Assembly (NCBI GenBank): GCA_028338895.1
Contig: JAOLAV010000004.1
Location: 1 to 55,630, forward strand
DNA length: 55,630 nt
Origin: Fidelibacterota bacterium
GTDB lineage: Bacteria; Fidelibacterota; Marinisomatia; Marinisomatales; UBA1611
Reading direction: 5' to 3'
In this document: one piece after another, positions 8,701 to 16,246 of the stretch
How the letters are laid out: each line of letters opens with the position of its first letter
How positions within the stretch are numbered: position 1 is the stretch's first letter
Position numbers and translations under genes: made by a program
Notes under the pieces: model-generated
Database searches by the model: none
What the model was told of the DNA's origin: nothing
What the model saw: only the letters and a program-made list of their open reading frames with translations

Positions 8701-8905
8701 TGATGGTTTTTATGGTAATGATGTTTATTCAGAATCATTTGTTGATCTTTATGGCGATGATCCAGACGGTGATGGCGTAACAGATTACGAAGAGATGTAC
8801 AAAGCTATTAATATAGATAATGATGAGTCTTATAGAGTTGCTACAGGAGATAACCTCATCAGTGCTCCAAGGCAGGTCTTCATTGGCTTTGCGATTAACT
8901 TCTAA
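5741..8905 (+). CDS. SusC/RagA-like TonB-dependent outer-membrane receptor
   Basis: A 1054-residue protein. ATG 5741 is chosen because GGAGG (5729-5733) lies 7 bases upstream and a clean signal peptide follows (MKRIMYLTYLSLFLTAGWSQ); an in-frame TTG at 5681 is less likely. Domains in order: signal peptide, a CarboxypepD-regulatory-like domain (about residues 22-105, with LVGANVIVLGT and GYATQEITNVQV), a plug (about 120-250, with VSSQQLRNMPIRDLNSVLA, IPGVVVQNDEVYIRGGR), then a long beta-barrel ending in VFIGFAINF with terminal Phe. A calcium-type repeat, DDPDGDGVTDYEE, sits about 50 residues before the end. Such receptors import large substrates or, in this group, assist surface export. Only 28 bases separate it from a giant secreted protein gene, suggesting a joint job. 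Confidence 0.92.
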   Translation: MKRIMYLTYLSLFLTAGWSQTTGKLVGDVKDADGSSLVGANVIVLGTGSGASAGAEGDFTILNVPAGSYTVMATYIGYATQEITNVQVISGLSTELNFSLSTSSIEGEVVQVMAVKPLIQKDETSSVSTVSSQQLRNMPIRDLNSVLATIPGVVVQNDEVYIRGGRNNEVAYYLNGAGTTNLGDRSNLVYVPQEAVEELQVQVGGYDAEISGANSGVIKRTLKQGTSEYSGSFSLQNDGAGSGEGSFGDGYSYGHQTVLASVGGPLLPGSESLKFFGAVESSKEEDSFVKIANGFEFLDQQDERTDNSAYVDQFDLSWKDGTSPGRQDEYLNFTGSLSYDGGPLRANVGIVNNSGTTNNGGGIMSQLQWGGAMVNTQNDTGAFLNSFDVSPRFRTNEYANNMLVAELTYALSNNTILRANASSFKNEYEAKDNLLGTDWTLWGDSVAVQAKLGFSDTDVSVPVLNDDGDTTGYETTSFGYTPFISRYVEKADYLINGMPVTRPGTMPGGYYKGAYEKTGFSASLQHVMGNHDIKAGVDYNKHTIRNYFANPTVMKFAQDAAGSYGYTTYGSFENIPAWIWRPYIDGFGYDVNGSEIDARQEYTGTPAGQTGVDVSYLDGAKTPSEIGFYIQDKMEFDDIIVNVGLRIDQLDPSETAPARADSLTFYDVSKYVDPTSWDKIDPYTEIQPRIGISFPFTDKTNVYGYYGRFSQLVDLNSMYYTAYDYRTQMGVGGNFYNNPIGFGLEPVRTTQYEIGFKQQISNDAALKVTGFYKNQKGLIQADRVSSQTLAGDLDTPYNYVRNGDFATTKGVEFTLALRSSNGLTVDMNYTAGQAEGTGSGRSSYLAALDRGTQAPTMINPVDFNQTHSGSINLDYRLNGTQTFLDGLGSNLLFTFNSGHAFTYVYRPVGGQVSAFDAGVDYMDDTRSRQALEPVGASTTPWVYNLDLKLDKDFTFGNYGLKVFARVNNLLDRRNALNVYQATGSASDDGFYGNDVYSESFVDLYGDDPDGDGVTDYEEMYKAINIDNDESYRVATGDNLISAPRQVFIGFAINF

Positions 8906-8933
8906 CTCTAATAATTAAAAGAAAAGAGGAAAC

Positions 8934-11900
8934 ATGAAATATCTTAATTACATGACTGCTGGACTGCTTTTAGCTTCCAGTTTATATGCGAAAGATCTTC
9001 CAGAAAATAATTCTTGGAGCAACTTACGATTTTCTCCAAAACTTGCTGCAGATAACCCAGCATATTCCTTGATTAATATCGGGAATTTTGGGTATTGGCA
9101 AAAATCTGATGCTACATCAGCTCATACTCCAAGTGCTGGAAGTGGTGGTATCTATCCTAGAGGGACTGCTGCTAATGTCTACCTTGATGGTGTTTTAGTC
9201 GGTGGATATACGGATTCAGATAATGATGGTACGGGTGATTTATTACATGTATCGGGATCTATTTATACAAATGGTCTAGTCTCTGGATATATTGATGATG
9301 TAACGGGGAATCTAACTACTGGTGATGATGTAAGGCTATATCGTATCAGAAAAGGATGGGAAACACTTACGTACGATCAAGTGAGAGTTGATGCTGCTGA
9401 AATGAATGAAACAACGGTTTCTGGAGTTTCTGATGCTCAAATTCAAGCTATTTTAGATCAATATGAAGAAGATTGGAATAATTGGCCTACTCACTTAGGT
9501 GCTCCTTTTTATGATTTAGATAACGATGGTCTTTATGAGCCTTTGGGCTATGCTGATGCTGTGACTGGTGAGATGGTATATGAAACACCGGGTATTGCAG
9601 ATGCAGATCAGGTCATCTGGTATGTGGCTACTGACGCAGATGTTGGAGCTACCGCTTCTTTATATGGTACAGATCCAATTGGCTTAGAAATGCAGTTTAC
9701 GCTCTGGGGATATAATCAGCCAGGCGCTGCACTAGGGCAAATAATATTTAAAAATATACGTCTGATTAATAAAGGTTCTAAAAACCTTTCTGATGCATAT
9801 ATTTCATTATGGTGTGATCCAGATATCGGAGATTACACAAATGACTTTGTAGGTGTGGACACTTCTACAAGTATGATGTTTGGATACAATGGTGTTGCCG
9901 ATGACGGTGACTATGCCGCTTTTGGTCTCGCACCAGCTGCTGTTGGTTACGACTTTTTTGCAGGTCCAATTGTTGAAAGTGCTGGTGATACAGCAATTTT
10001 TAATTTGAAAAAGCGACCTGGCTTTAGAAATTTACCAGCTTCTAGTTTTGGCTATTTTGTTGCTGGTGGTGAATATTCTGATCCTAGTCCATATGGTGAT
10101 GTTACCTCCGCTCAAAGATATTATAATTTAATGAGAGGTTTTACTCCTGCTATTGATCTGGAAAATCCAGATCCTTGGACAAACTCTGATGGAACTGTTA
10201 CAAAGTTTCCTTTAGCTGGAGATCCTGTTGCTGGAACTGGTGAACTTGATTCTGGTCCAGCTGATAGACGTATGTTGATTAATGCTGGTCCTTTTGTATT
10301 GGCAGTTGGAGACACACAGGATATAGTTACCGCTGTAATTGGCGGAATAGGTGATACTTATTTAACCTCTGTTACTGATGTCAAAAATACTGATTTAGTA
10401 GCTCAAACATTATTTGATGATCTTTTTTCATCGGTTCCTTCTGCACCACCAGCACCAGTAGTTATTGCTACAGCTTTTGAAGAGCAGGTTCTATTAGACT
10501 GGTCTGGTTCTGTATCTGTGCAAGCAACAGAAAGTTCAGTTGTTTCAGGATATGCATTCCAAGGTTACAATGTTTATCAGCTTCCTAGCGCCACATCAAC
10601 TGTTGGTGATGCCGTACGTATTGGAACTTTTGATTTAAATGATGGTGTTCAGACAATTATGGGTAATGTTTTTATCCCTGAATATGGTCAGTCTGTTGAA
10701 ATTCCGGTTCAATATGGTCTTGACAAAGGTGTGAAAAGACAAATAGTCATTTCAAAAGACTATTTAACAGGTGGCCCACTTTATGTTGGCTCAGAATACT
10801 TTTTTGCAGTAAGTGCTTATAATTATAATGCCGAACCTCCTTTGATTGAGGATAAAGCACTTGAAACAGCTCTTACTCCTATTCCTGTTAAATTAACTCC
10901 TGCTGGTTTCGGAAAAACTTATACATCTGCGGCTGGAGATGGACTTGAGATAACTCATACTGGACCTGGACAAGGTGCAGTTTCTGCTACGGTAACAAAC
11001 CCAGCAGAGCTTACTGGTGATTCATATCGTGTCTCTTTTACTCAAGATACTTCCTATGTTCATTATAATGGTGAAACTATAAGTGGTGACTTGTGGAGTT
11101 TGACTAATACGACAACAAATGAGGTATTAGTACCATTCTTTAAGCAAGCTGCTGACCAAAATGATGTTGATCAACCGATTGCCCAAGGATTGCAAGTTGT
11201 TGTTAGTGGCCCCGCTCCTCAGACAATCATTGAGATTGATGAATATTCATCATGGCCGAGTTCTGAAACTCTTGTAGATGGAACAACGGATTCTCATTTA
11301 TCACCAAGTCTTTCACAGTCAGGGATGATATGGGATAATAGAGCTGGAGCCGTTAATCAGCCATCTTATGCTAGAGATTATGATCGTTTTGATTATTGGG
11401 GTTTTGATGATGTGATTATTGACTTTGGTGATTCTTCTCTTAGTTGGGAGTATTACTCTGGTTGGTTGCATACCGATTCATCGGATGCCTCTAGCCCTAC
11501 ATATGGAGATCCTGTTTATCAGCCATTTGCCATGTATCGCGTGAAGCCATTTGGTGGAGATACACTTAGGTTATTTGCTGGAGTCTGGGATAGTAACAAT
11601 GATGGTCATTGGAGTGTTAATTCAGAAGCTGACCCAGATGCACCGGGAGAACTTATATATGACTGGGTTACACCAACGTTTGGAGTTGAGTCATGGGAAC
11701 CTATTTATGCTGTTCAAGGTTATAATAAAGATGGATCAGAAAGAAGCTATAACCCTGACTCTGTTAACGCTTATATTGCATATGGAAAAGGACAAACCAT
11801 TGATGGTGAATTTTATGATGGTCTAAATCTATCCGCTAACTCAGCATGGGGTGCATCTCCTGGTGAGTTTGCATATCCTTTTGTTACCGCAACGCTTTTT

Positions 11901-12446
11901 GGTTGTTACTATGGACCAAATGAAGCGGGTAGTTATGTAGATGGTTCTGCTGCTGGTGGAGCATCATCCCTTCCGAAAGCTGGTAACTATGATAAAACAG
12001 GTACAATGTTAACTGTTGATCATTATTTTAAGTTTCAAACAGCGAAAGGGAATACCGCAACTGATATTTTTGAGTTTACATCTGTCGCACCAACAGCATC
12101 AGATGATAAGATAAAATCAGATTTAGAGATGATTAATGTATTTCCAAATCCTTATTACGCTGCTAATGAACAAGAAACTAGTAGATTTGATAATTTCGTT
12201 ACCTTTAGCCATCTACCGGATGATGGAACGGATGTTCATATCAAAATATATTCAATTGATGGTGTTCTTGTTAGAAAAATGGAACATAACTCAACGGCGA
12301 GTCAATATGTGAAGTGGGATTTGAGAAATGGAAGCGGACTTCCTGTTGGAAGTGGACCATACGTTGTAAATATTCTTACCGATCATGGCGAGAAGATTCT
12401 AAAGCTTTACATTGTTCAGCGTAATCAAGTCGTCCAGTACTATTAA
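8934..12446 (+). CDS. Giant secreted protein with type IX-like C-terminal sorting domain
   Basis: A 1170-residue protein with a signal peptide (MKYLNYMTAGLLLASSLYAK) and an AGAGG site (8925-8929) before the ATG. It carries several acidic, calcium-repeat-like stretches (SDNDGTGD, DLDNDGLYEP, DSNNDGHWS). A fibronectin-III-like module starts near residue 500 (PSAPPAPVVIATAF, VLLDWSGSV, GYNVYQ). The last 110 residues resemble a FlgD-like/type IX sorting domain: NVFPNPYYA, VTFSHLPDDGTDVHIKIYS, GVLVRKM, KWDLRNGSGLPVGSGPYVV. Families with this tail are exported and held on the surface. The exact role is unknown. It lies between the TonB receptor and the PorV-like gene with short gaps on both sides, so a surface complex of the three is inferred. 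Confidence 0.85.
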   Translation: MKYLNYMTAGLLLASSLYAKDLPENNSWSNLRFSPKLAADNPAYSLINIGNFGYWQKSDATSAHTPSAGSGGIYPRGTAANVYLDGVLVGGYTDSDNDGTGDLLHVSGSIYTNGLVSGYIDDVTGNLTTGDDVRLYRIRKGWETLTYDQVRVDAAEMNETTVSGVSDAQIQAILDQYEEDWNNWPTHLGAPFYDLDNDGLYEPLGYADAVTGEMVYETPGIADADQVIWYVATDADVGATASLYGTDPIGLEMQFTLWGYNQPGAALGQIIFKNIRLINKGSKNLSDAYISLWCDPDIGDYTNDFVGVDTSTSMMFGYNGVADDGDYAAFGLAPAAVGYDFFAGPIVESAGDTAIFNLKKRPGFRNLPASSFGYFVAGGEYSDPSPYGDVTSAQRYYNLMRGFTPAIDLENPDPWTNSDGTVTKFPLAGDPVAGTGELDSGPADRRMLINAGPFVLAVGDTQDIVTAVIGGIGDTYLTSVTDVKNTDLVAQTLFDDLFSSVPSAPPAPVVIATAFEEQVLLDWSGSVSVQATESSVVSGYAFQGYNVYQLPSATSTVGDAVRIGTFDLNDGVQTIMGNVFIPEYGQSVEIPVQYGLDKGVKRQIVISKDYLTGGPLYVGSEYFFAVSAYNYNAEPPLIEDKALETALTPIPVKLTPAGFGKTYTSAAGDGLEITHTGPGQGAVSATVTNPAELTGDSYRVSFTQDTSYVHYNGETISGDLWSLTNTTTNEVLVPFFKQAADQNDVDQPIAQGLQVVVSGPAPQTIIEIDEYSSWPSSETLVDGTTDSHLSPSLSQSGMIWDNRAGAVNQPSYARDYDRFDYWGFDDVIIDFGDSSLSWEYYSGWLHTDSSDASSPTYGDPVYQPFAMYRVKPFGGDTLRLFAGVWDSNNDGHWSVNSEADPDAPGELIYDWVTPTFGVESWEPIYAVQGYNKDGSERSYNPDSVNAYIAYGKGQTIDGEFYDGLNLSANSAWGASPGEFAYPFVTATLFGCYYGPNEAGSYVDGSAAGGASSLPKAGNYDKTGTMLTVDHYFKFQTAKGNTATDIFEFTSVAPTASDDKIKSDLEMINVFPNPYYAANEQETSRFDNFVTFSHLPDDGTDVHIKIYSIDGVLVRKMEHNSTASQYVKWDLRNGSGLPVGSGPYVVNILTDHGEKILKLYIVQRNQVVQYY

Positions 12447-12472
12447 ACAAATTCGATAACGGAGATATAAAA

Positions 12473-13486
12473 ATGATTAAAACACTTAAAATAGTTTTAC
12501 CATCGGTATTAGCTCTAGGAGTACTGTTCGGTGGTGATGAGTCTAGGATTGGTACAAGTGGTGGAAACCAAGTACTTGTTCCTGTAGGCGCAAGAGGTAT
12601 AGCTATGGCTGGATCCGAGCGAGTTTTTTCAGGAGGACTTGAGTCTATTTATTGGAACCCTGCTGGACTTGCAAGGAATACAAATACTTCAGCATTAGCA
12701 ACTAGTATGGACATGTTTGGTGATGTTGGTGTTAACTACTTTGGAGTTTCATCTAGTGTTGGACAAACCGGTGCACTTGGTGTAACGGTTAAAACAATTG
12801 ATATGGGTGATATTCCTGTAACAACTGTCCAGGATATGGATGGTGTTGGAGGAGGTACTTACAAACCTACTCTTTCAACATTTGGACTAACATATGCAAA
12901 TGCATTCTCAGATCGTGCTTTTTTTGGAGTTACGGGTAAATTAGTTTATGAGAGTATTCCTCGTGCTAGTGCATCAGCATTAGCTCTTGATATCGGTGTT
13001 CAATATACAGGTTTTGCTAATATTGAGGGGTTAGGACTTGCTCTAGCTTTAATGAATATTGGTACGGATATGAATTATAGTGGAAGTGGTTTAACGACTC
13101 AAGCTACTGGTTCAGATGGTGTTCAAGATTTTTATAATTCTGAAGCATCTCATGATAAATTACCATCAACCTATAATATGTCTTTATCGTATAGTGTATC
13201 AGGTGCCATCCTTGGAATGACATACACAAGTCATAATTTTTCTTATGATGAATTAAATTTTGGTGCAGAGTATACTATAAATGATATGATTTATCTTAGG
13301 GGTGGTCTTACTTCAGCACTGCTTGAAGAGGACTCAGCTAATAAAGATGAAACTTTATTCAGCACAAATTTTGGTGCTGGTTTAAAATATGCTCTTTATG
13401 GTGTTAACATGGTCGTTGATTATACTTATAGAGGTACAGACTCGTTTGATCCTAGTAGCGTTCTTAGTTTGGGATTATTGTTCTAA
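12473..13486 (+). CDS. PorV/PorQ-like outer-membrane beta-barrel protein
   Basis: A 337-residue protein with a signal peptide (MIKTLKIVLPSVLALGVLFGG). The hallmark of the PorV/PorQ (UPF0164, FadL-like) family follows: LVPVGARGIAMAGSE and SIYWNPAGLAR, at residues about 36-70. The rest is glycine-rich amphipathic strands (FGVTGKLVYES, GLALALMNIGTDMNYSG, FGAGLKYALYGVNMVVDYTYRG). PorV shuttles type IX cargo to the cell-surface attachment machinery. Its position just after a protein with a type IX-like tail fits that role, though in this lineage the link is inferred. Ribosome binding site GGAG is present upstream, and a strong terminator follows. Confidence 0.88.
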   Translation: MIKTLKIVLPSVLALGVLFGGDESRIGTSGGNQVLVPVGARGIAMAGSERVFSGGLESIYWNPAGLARNTNTSALATSMDMFGDVGVNYFGVSSSVGQTGALGVTVKTIDMGDIPVTTVQDMDGVGGGTYKPTLSTFGLTYANAFSDRAFFGVTGKLVYESIPRASASALALDIGVQYTGFANIEGLGLALALMNIGTDMNYSGSGLTTQATGSDGVQDFYNSEASHDKLPSTYNMSLSYSVSGAILGMTYTSHNFSYDELNFGAEYTINDMIYLRGGLTSALLEEDSANKDETLFSTNFGAGLKYALYGVNMVVDYTYRGTDSFDPSSVLSLGLLF

Positions 13487-13503
13487 ATTTTATTGATTAA
13501 AAG

Positions 13504-13533
13504 AAAAAAGGGTAGATTTATCTACCCTTTTTT
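13504..13533. terminator. Bidirectional rho-independent terminator
   Basis: A 13-bp stem (13504-13516 with 13521-13533), TTTA loop and a long T-tract. It lies between the PorV-like gene and the converging M23 peptidase gene. The A-run on the left arm gives a U-tract for the minus strand too. Confidence 0.92.
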
Positions 13534-13534
13534 T

Positions 13535-14263
13535 TTAATTAAAAATACGAGTTAACATATTAAATAATTCAGGATTACTCATATTACGACCTAAATATAT
13601 TTCTTCTTTATCTCGCTGGAGAATCATTTCCCAATGTAAATGTGATCCAGATTTTGAACCTAGTGTACTCTCTCTCATCCCAGTATTGCCGGATTTACCT
13701 ATTATTTGACCCGCTTTAATTTGTTCCCCAGGTTTTATTTTCTTTTTTATATGTGAAAGGTGTGCATATATAGTTATGACTCTAAACCCAGGTATTAAAT
13801 CAAAACCATGATCTAAAAAAACAGCTTTTCCAAGAAGGATACTATTAAAAATATCAGATGGAGTATTTCCAACTTTTGCGCTAGCATCGAGCATAGTCTC
13901 TCTAAAATCAGCAGGAACCTCTTTATAATAAGTATCCGACCTAACGATAATACCATCCGCAACAGCTCTTACAGGAGTACCCCAATTAGCAAAAAAATCT
14001 ATACCACGATGTATTCCATTACGATAGTCTCTTGGTGCGTTGGGTAGTCTCATAGATCTTTTAGGAACCATTACTCCCTCGCAAGGTAAAATTAATTTTA
14101 AGGAGTCTACCCATTCAGGTTTAAAGTCCTCTATAATTTGTGTAATAGATGTATCCTTCTTTGAAATAGTAGAAAGAAGATAAAGTGCAGAGTTTTTTGA
14201 TTGTTCCGAGGTTTGAGAAAATAAAAAATTTCCCATGATGAGAAAAAATAGAGTTTTATTCAT
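13535..14263 (-). CDS. M23-family (LytM-like) peptidase
   Basis: A 242-residue protein with a signal peptide (MNKTLFFLIMGNFLFSQ). The LytM/M23 zinc-peptidase domain is in the second half: HRGIDFFANWGTPVRAVADG (first zinc ligands H and D), then ITIYAHLSHI, GQIIGKSGNTG and SGSHLHWEM (HxH ligands). All metal ligands are present, so it should be an active murein endopeptidase or a LytM activator in the periplasm. It is the last gene of a minus-strand run and follows the degenerate AroQ gene without a gap. Confidence 0.88.
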   Translation of the reverse strand: MNKTLFFLIMGNFLFSQTSEQSKNSALYLLSTISKKDTSITQIIEDFKPEWVDSLKLILPCEGVMVPKRSMRLPNAPRDYRNGIHRGIDFFANWGTPVRAVADGIIVRSDTYYKEVPADFRETMLDASAKVGNTPSDIFNSILLGKAVFLDHGFDLIPGFRVITIYAHLSHIKKKIKPGEQIKAGQIIGKSGNTGMRESTLGSKSGSHLHWEMILQRDKEEIYLGRNMSNPELFNMLTRIFN

Positions 14264-14686
14264 TTATTTTAGAAGAGAATTTAATCCCTCAAGGCAGGTC
14301 TCTATTGGATTTCCAGTGAAGGACTTTATGTCTTTTCCATTTATAATTGAATTTTTTTCATTTGTTCCAAAAGAAAACGGATTTGAAAAATAAATTATAG
14401 ATGTTTTAAGACTGATAACTTTTAAGGTTTCGTATATATTGTAATTATTTCTTGCCCAAGATGTTGGAATGAGAAGTAATCCTTCAGCCCAACTTCTATT
14501 TCTTTGAAGAAAGTTTAGAGCTTGAAATTCTTTATGTGTTTGTAGAATTTTCAAATTTACGTTTTTAGAACGAAGGTCCAATCTAATAGCTTTATTTAAT
14601 TTAGCTAAAGTTAGTTTCTCTGTATTTTGAGATGATTTTAAGCCTAATAAGTTCATATTAGGACCTTGTAAAATTAAAATATTCAT
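14264..14686 (-). CDS. AroQ-like (type II 3-dehydroquinate dehydratase fold), catalytic residues lost
   Basis: A 140-residue protein of type II dehydroquinase length, starting with the family signature MNILILQGPNMNLLG. The active-site loop after it lacks the expected Arg and Tyr (family RxPxxYG; here KSSQNTEKL). The GIIINPGAYTHTS motif reads GLLLIPTSWARNN, so Asn and His are gone. The EVHLSN catalytic His reads IIYFSN, with Tyr. The fold is probably kept but dehydroquinase activity is unlikely. It overlaps the upstream membrane-protein gene by 4 bases and abuts the M23 gene, so it is translated with them. It may have a new binding role or be decaying; the frame is intact. Confidence 0.75.
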   Translation of the reverse strand: MNILILQGPNMNLLGLKSSQNTEKLTLAKLNKAIRLDLRSKNVNLKILQTHKEFQALNFLQRNRSWAEGLLLIPTSWARNNYNIYETLKVISLKTSIIYFSNPFSFGTNEKNSIINGKDIKSFTGNPIETCLEGLNSLLK

Positions 14687-15072
14687 TTTAGTGGAATTAA
14701 GTTCCCTAAAATATAACCAAGTATAATTCCGATCAGAAGTGCTAGAGTGACAATCCTTCCTTTCCCCAATTCTGTTGCATAACCTTTTTTAATTGCTAAA
14801 CCAGAAACAATAGTACCCAATGCATTTAATATCCAAAAAATAGGTATTGAAATAGCTTTTATTATTAGTGGCCCAATTATTGGAATCGTAGCAATTAACG
14901 CACTTAGGCCAACAAATATTTCCGTAAAAATTGTGATAGTAAAAGTAATGAAAATGATTATTTTTTTGTCTACTCCAAAATAAAGAGCAAATCCAATGAA
15001 AAAAGTTGTTAACAACCAGCCAAGATATTTTTTTCTATATTTTTTTAAACGTGAATATTTATGCGAAACCAA
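14683..15072 (-). CDS. Small integral membrane protein, unknown
   Basis: A 129-residue protein with a basic N terminus (KYSRLKKYRKKY) and about four hydrophobic segments (WLLTTFFIGFALYFGV, IIIFITFTITIFTEIFVGL, IIGPLIIKAISIPIFWILNA, IVTLALLIGIILGYILGNL). The loop GYATELGKGR lies between the last two. I recognise no family. Start and stop overlap or nearly touch neighbours, so it is part of the minus-strand operon. Positive residues at the N terminus suggest it faces the cytoplasm. Confidence 0.7.
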   Translation of the reverse strand: MVSHKYSRLKKYRKKYLGWLLTTFFIGFALYFGVDKKIIIFITFTITIFTEIFVGLSALIATIPIIGPLIIKAISIPIFWILNALGTIVSGLAIKKGYATELGKGRIVTLALLIGIILGYILGNLIPLK

Positions 15073-15088
15073 TTTTAAACTTTTATTT

Positions 15089-15508
15089 TTAATTAATTTT
15101 ATATTTTAAAATTGTACTACTTGCATAGAAACTGTCTGATTCAGTTTCTGAGGTTATAATCGATAATTCTTTATTTTTAATTGTGAATGAGCCAAATGTT
15201 GTATCCTTATCGACAATAATCGTAATAAAATTATCGTCTGAAGACCAAAAACCATTACCTTCTTTTTTTATGCCATCATTCATCACATTATATTTTATTA
15301 AATTTGAATCTCTAAAGGATAGTGTTTCGAGGTTCTTTTTATCCTTATAAACGATAGTTATTTCCTCTCGTGGTGATTTGGTAATTGTAGTCATTGACTC
15401 AAAATACCAGGTACCAATTAATTGTTGATTATTATCTTGAGCAATTAATGAAAGGAAAGTGATAAAAAAAACAAGATATTTAAATATACTTTTATAGATA
15501 TGCATCAA
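15089..15508 (-). CDS. Small secreted lipocalin-like protein
   Basis: A 139-residue protein with a signal peptide (YKSIFKYLVFFITFLSLIAQ). It then has LIGTWYFESM, the typical opening of lipocalin-like small barrels in this bacterial group, followed by alternating strands (KNLETLSFRDSNLIKYNV, NGFWSSDDNFITIIV, GSFTIKNKELSII). Probably periplasmic; the ligand is unknown. The lipocalin assignment rests on the GTW motif and strand pattern only. Confidence 0.65.
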   Translation of the reverse strand: MMHIYKSIFKYLVFFITFLSLIAQDNNQQLIGTWYFESMTTITKSPREEITIVYKDKKNLETLSFRDSNLIKYNVMNDGIKKEGNGFWSSDDNFITIIVDKDTTFGSFTIKNKELSIITSETESDSFYASSTILKYKIN

Positions 15509-15532
15509 AACTTTCCTATTTTTTTAAATTTA

Positions 15533-16246
15533 CTAAATCCTTTTATTTTCAACAATTTTTATATCTATGTTAAAAGGAGATACTTTAATTTTCATTAAAA
15601 TTATTTTTTTCTTCTTTTTAGATACCCATATTTCTTTTACCTGGTTATTTTGATCTAAGTAACTACTTAAAAAATCAACTTGTTCAAATAAACTACTTTC
15701 ACGCTCAGGTATGTCTATATCTAAACGATAGTGATCACACATAATAGAATCATTGTTGACAAAAATATTTGTTGAATCAGACCAAATAAAACGCGCTCTT
15801 CCAAGTTCCCCAATGGACTCATAATTAAACCATTTAGTATCAAATGAAGATGTATTTTTTGTTTCGAGTATTGAAATTAATGTGAAAAAGTTATGTACTG
15901 AGTTCTTTAAAAAAAGAGTATCTTTTTTATTATAAATTAAATTATAGGAAGAATCGGTTTGTGCGTCATATACTATATCAAAATCTAATTGATTTATATC
16001 ATAATTATATTTTTCTAAAAAAAAAGTCGAAGAGTCATAATTAGTCAAATAATTATTTTTCGCAGGAAATAATAAGTCTGCTATACCGCGACTTTGTAAT
16101 TCGAATCTTTTCTCACCTGAATTTTTTGTTGTTATCTCTATATTTGCTATGGTATACCCAAGCACTGAAACAGTATAAGATTGGGAGTAAAGAACACTAA
16201 ATAATAAAAGAATATTAATTGATATAAAGCGGTTTATTGTTTCCAT
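15533..16246 (-). CDS. DUF3108-like secreted protein
   Basis: A 237-residue protein when started at METINRFISINILLLF (ATG at 16246). That start gives a good signal peptide (LLLFSVLYSQ). A longer frame back to 16312 would overlap the glycosyltransferase gene by 79 bases and spoil the signal. The body resembles DUF3108: early SYTVSVLGYTIANIEI, then FELQSRGIADLLFPAKN, a central WFNYESIGELGRA, and a C-terminal KEIWVSKKKKKIILMKIKV. Such proteins are periplasmic or outer-membrane associated, function unknown. The start overlaps the last 13 bases of the glycosyltransferase gene, implying translational coupling. Confidence 0.7.
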   Translation of the reverse strand: METINRFISINILLLFSVLYSQSYTVSVLGYTIANIEITTKNSGEKRFELQSRGIADLLFPAKNNYLTNYDSSTFFLEKYNYDINQLDFDIVYDAQTDSSYNLIYNKKDTLFLKNSVHNFFTLISILETKNTSSFDTKWFNYESIGELGRARFIWSDSTNIFVNNDSIMCDHYRLDIDIPERESSLFEQVDFLSSYLDQNNQVKEIWVSKKKKKIILMKIKVSPFNIDIKIVENKRI

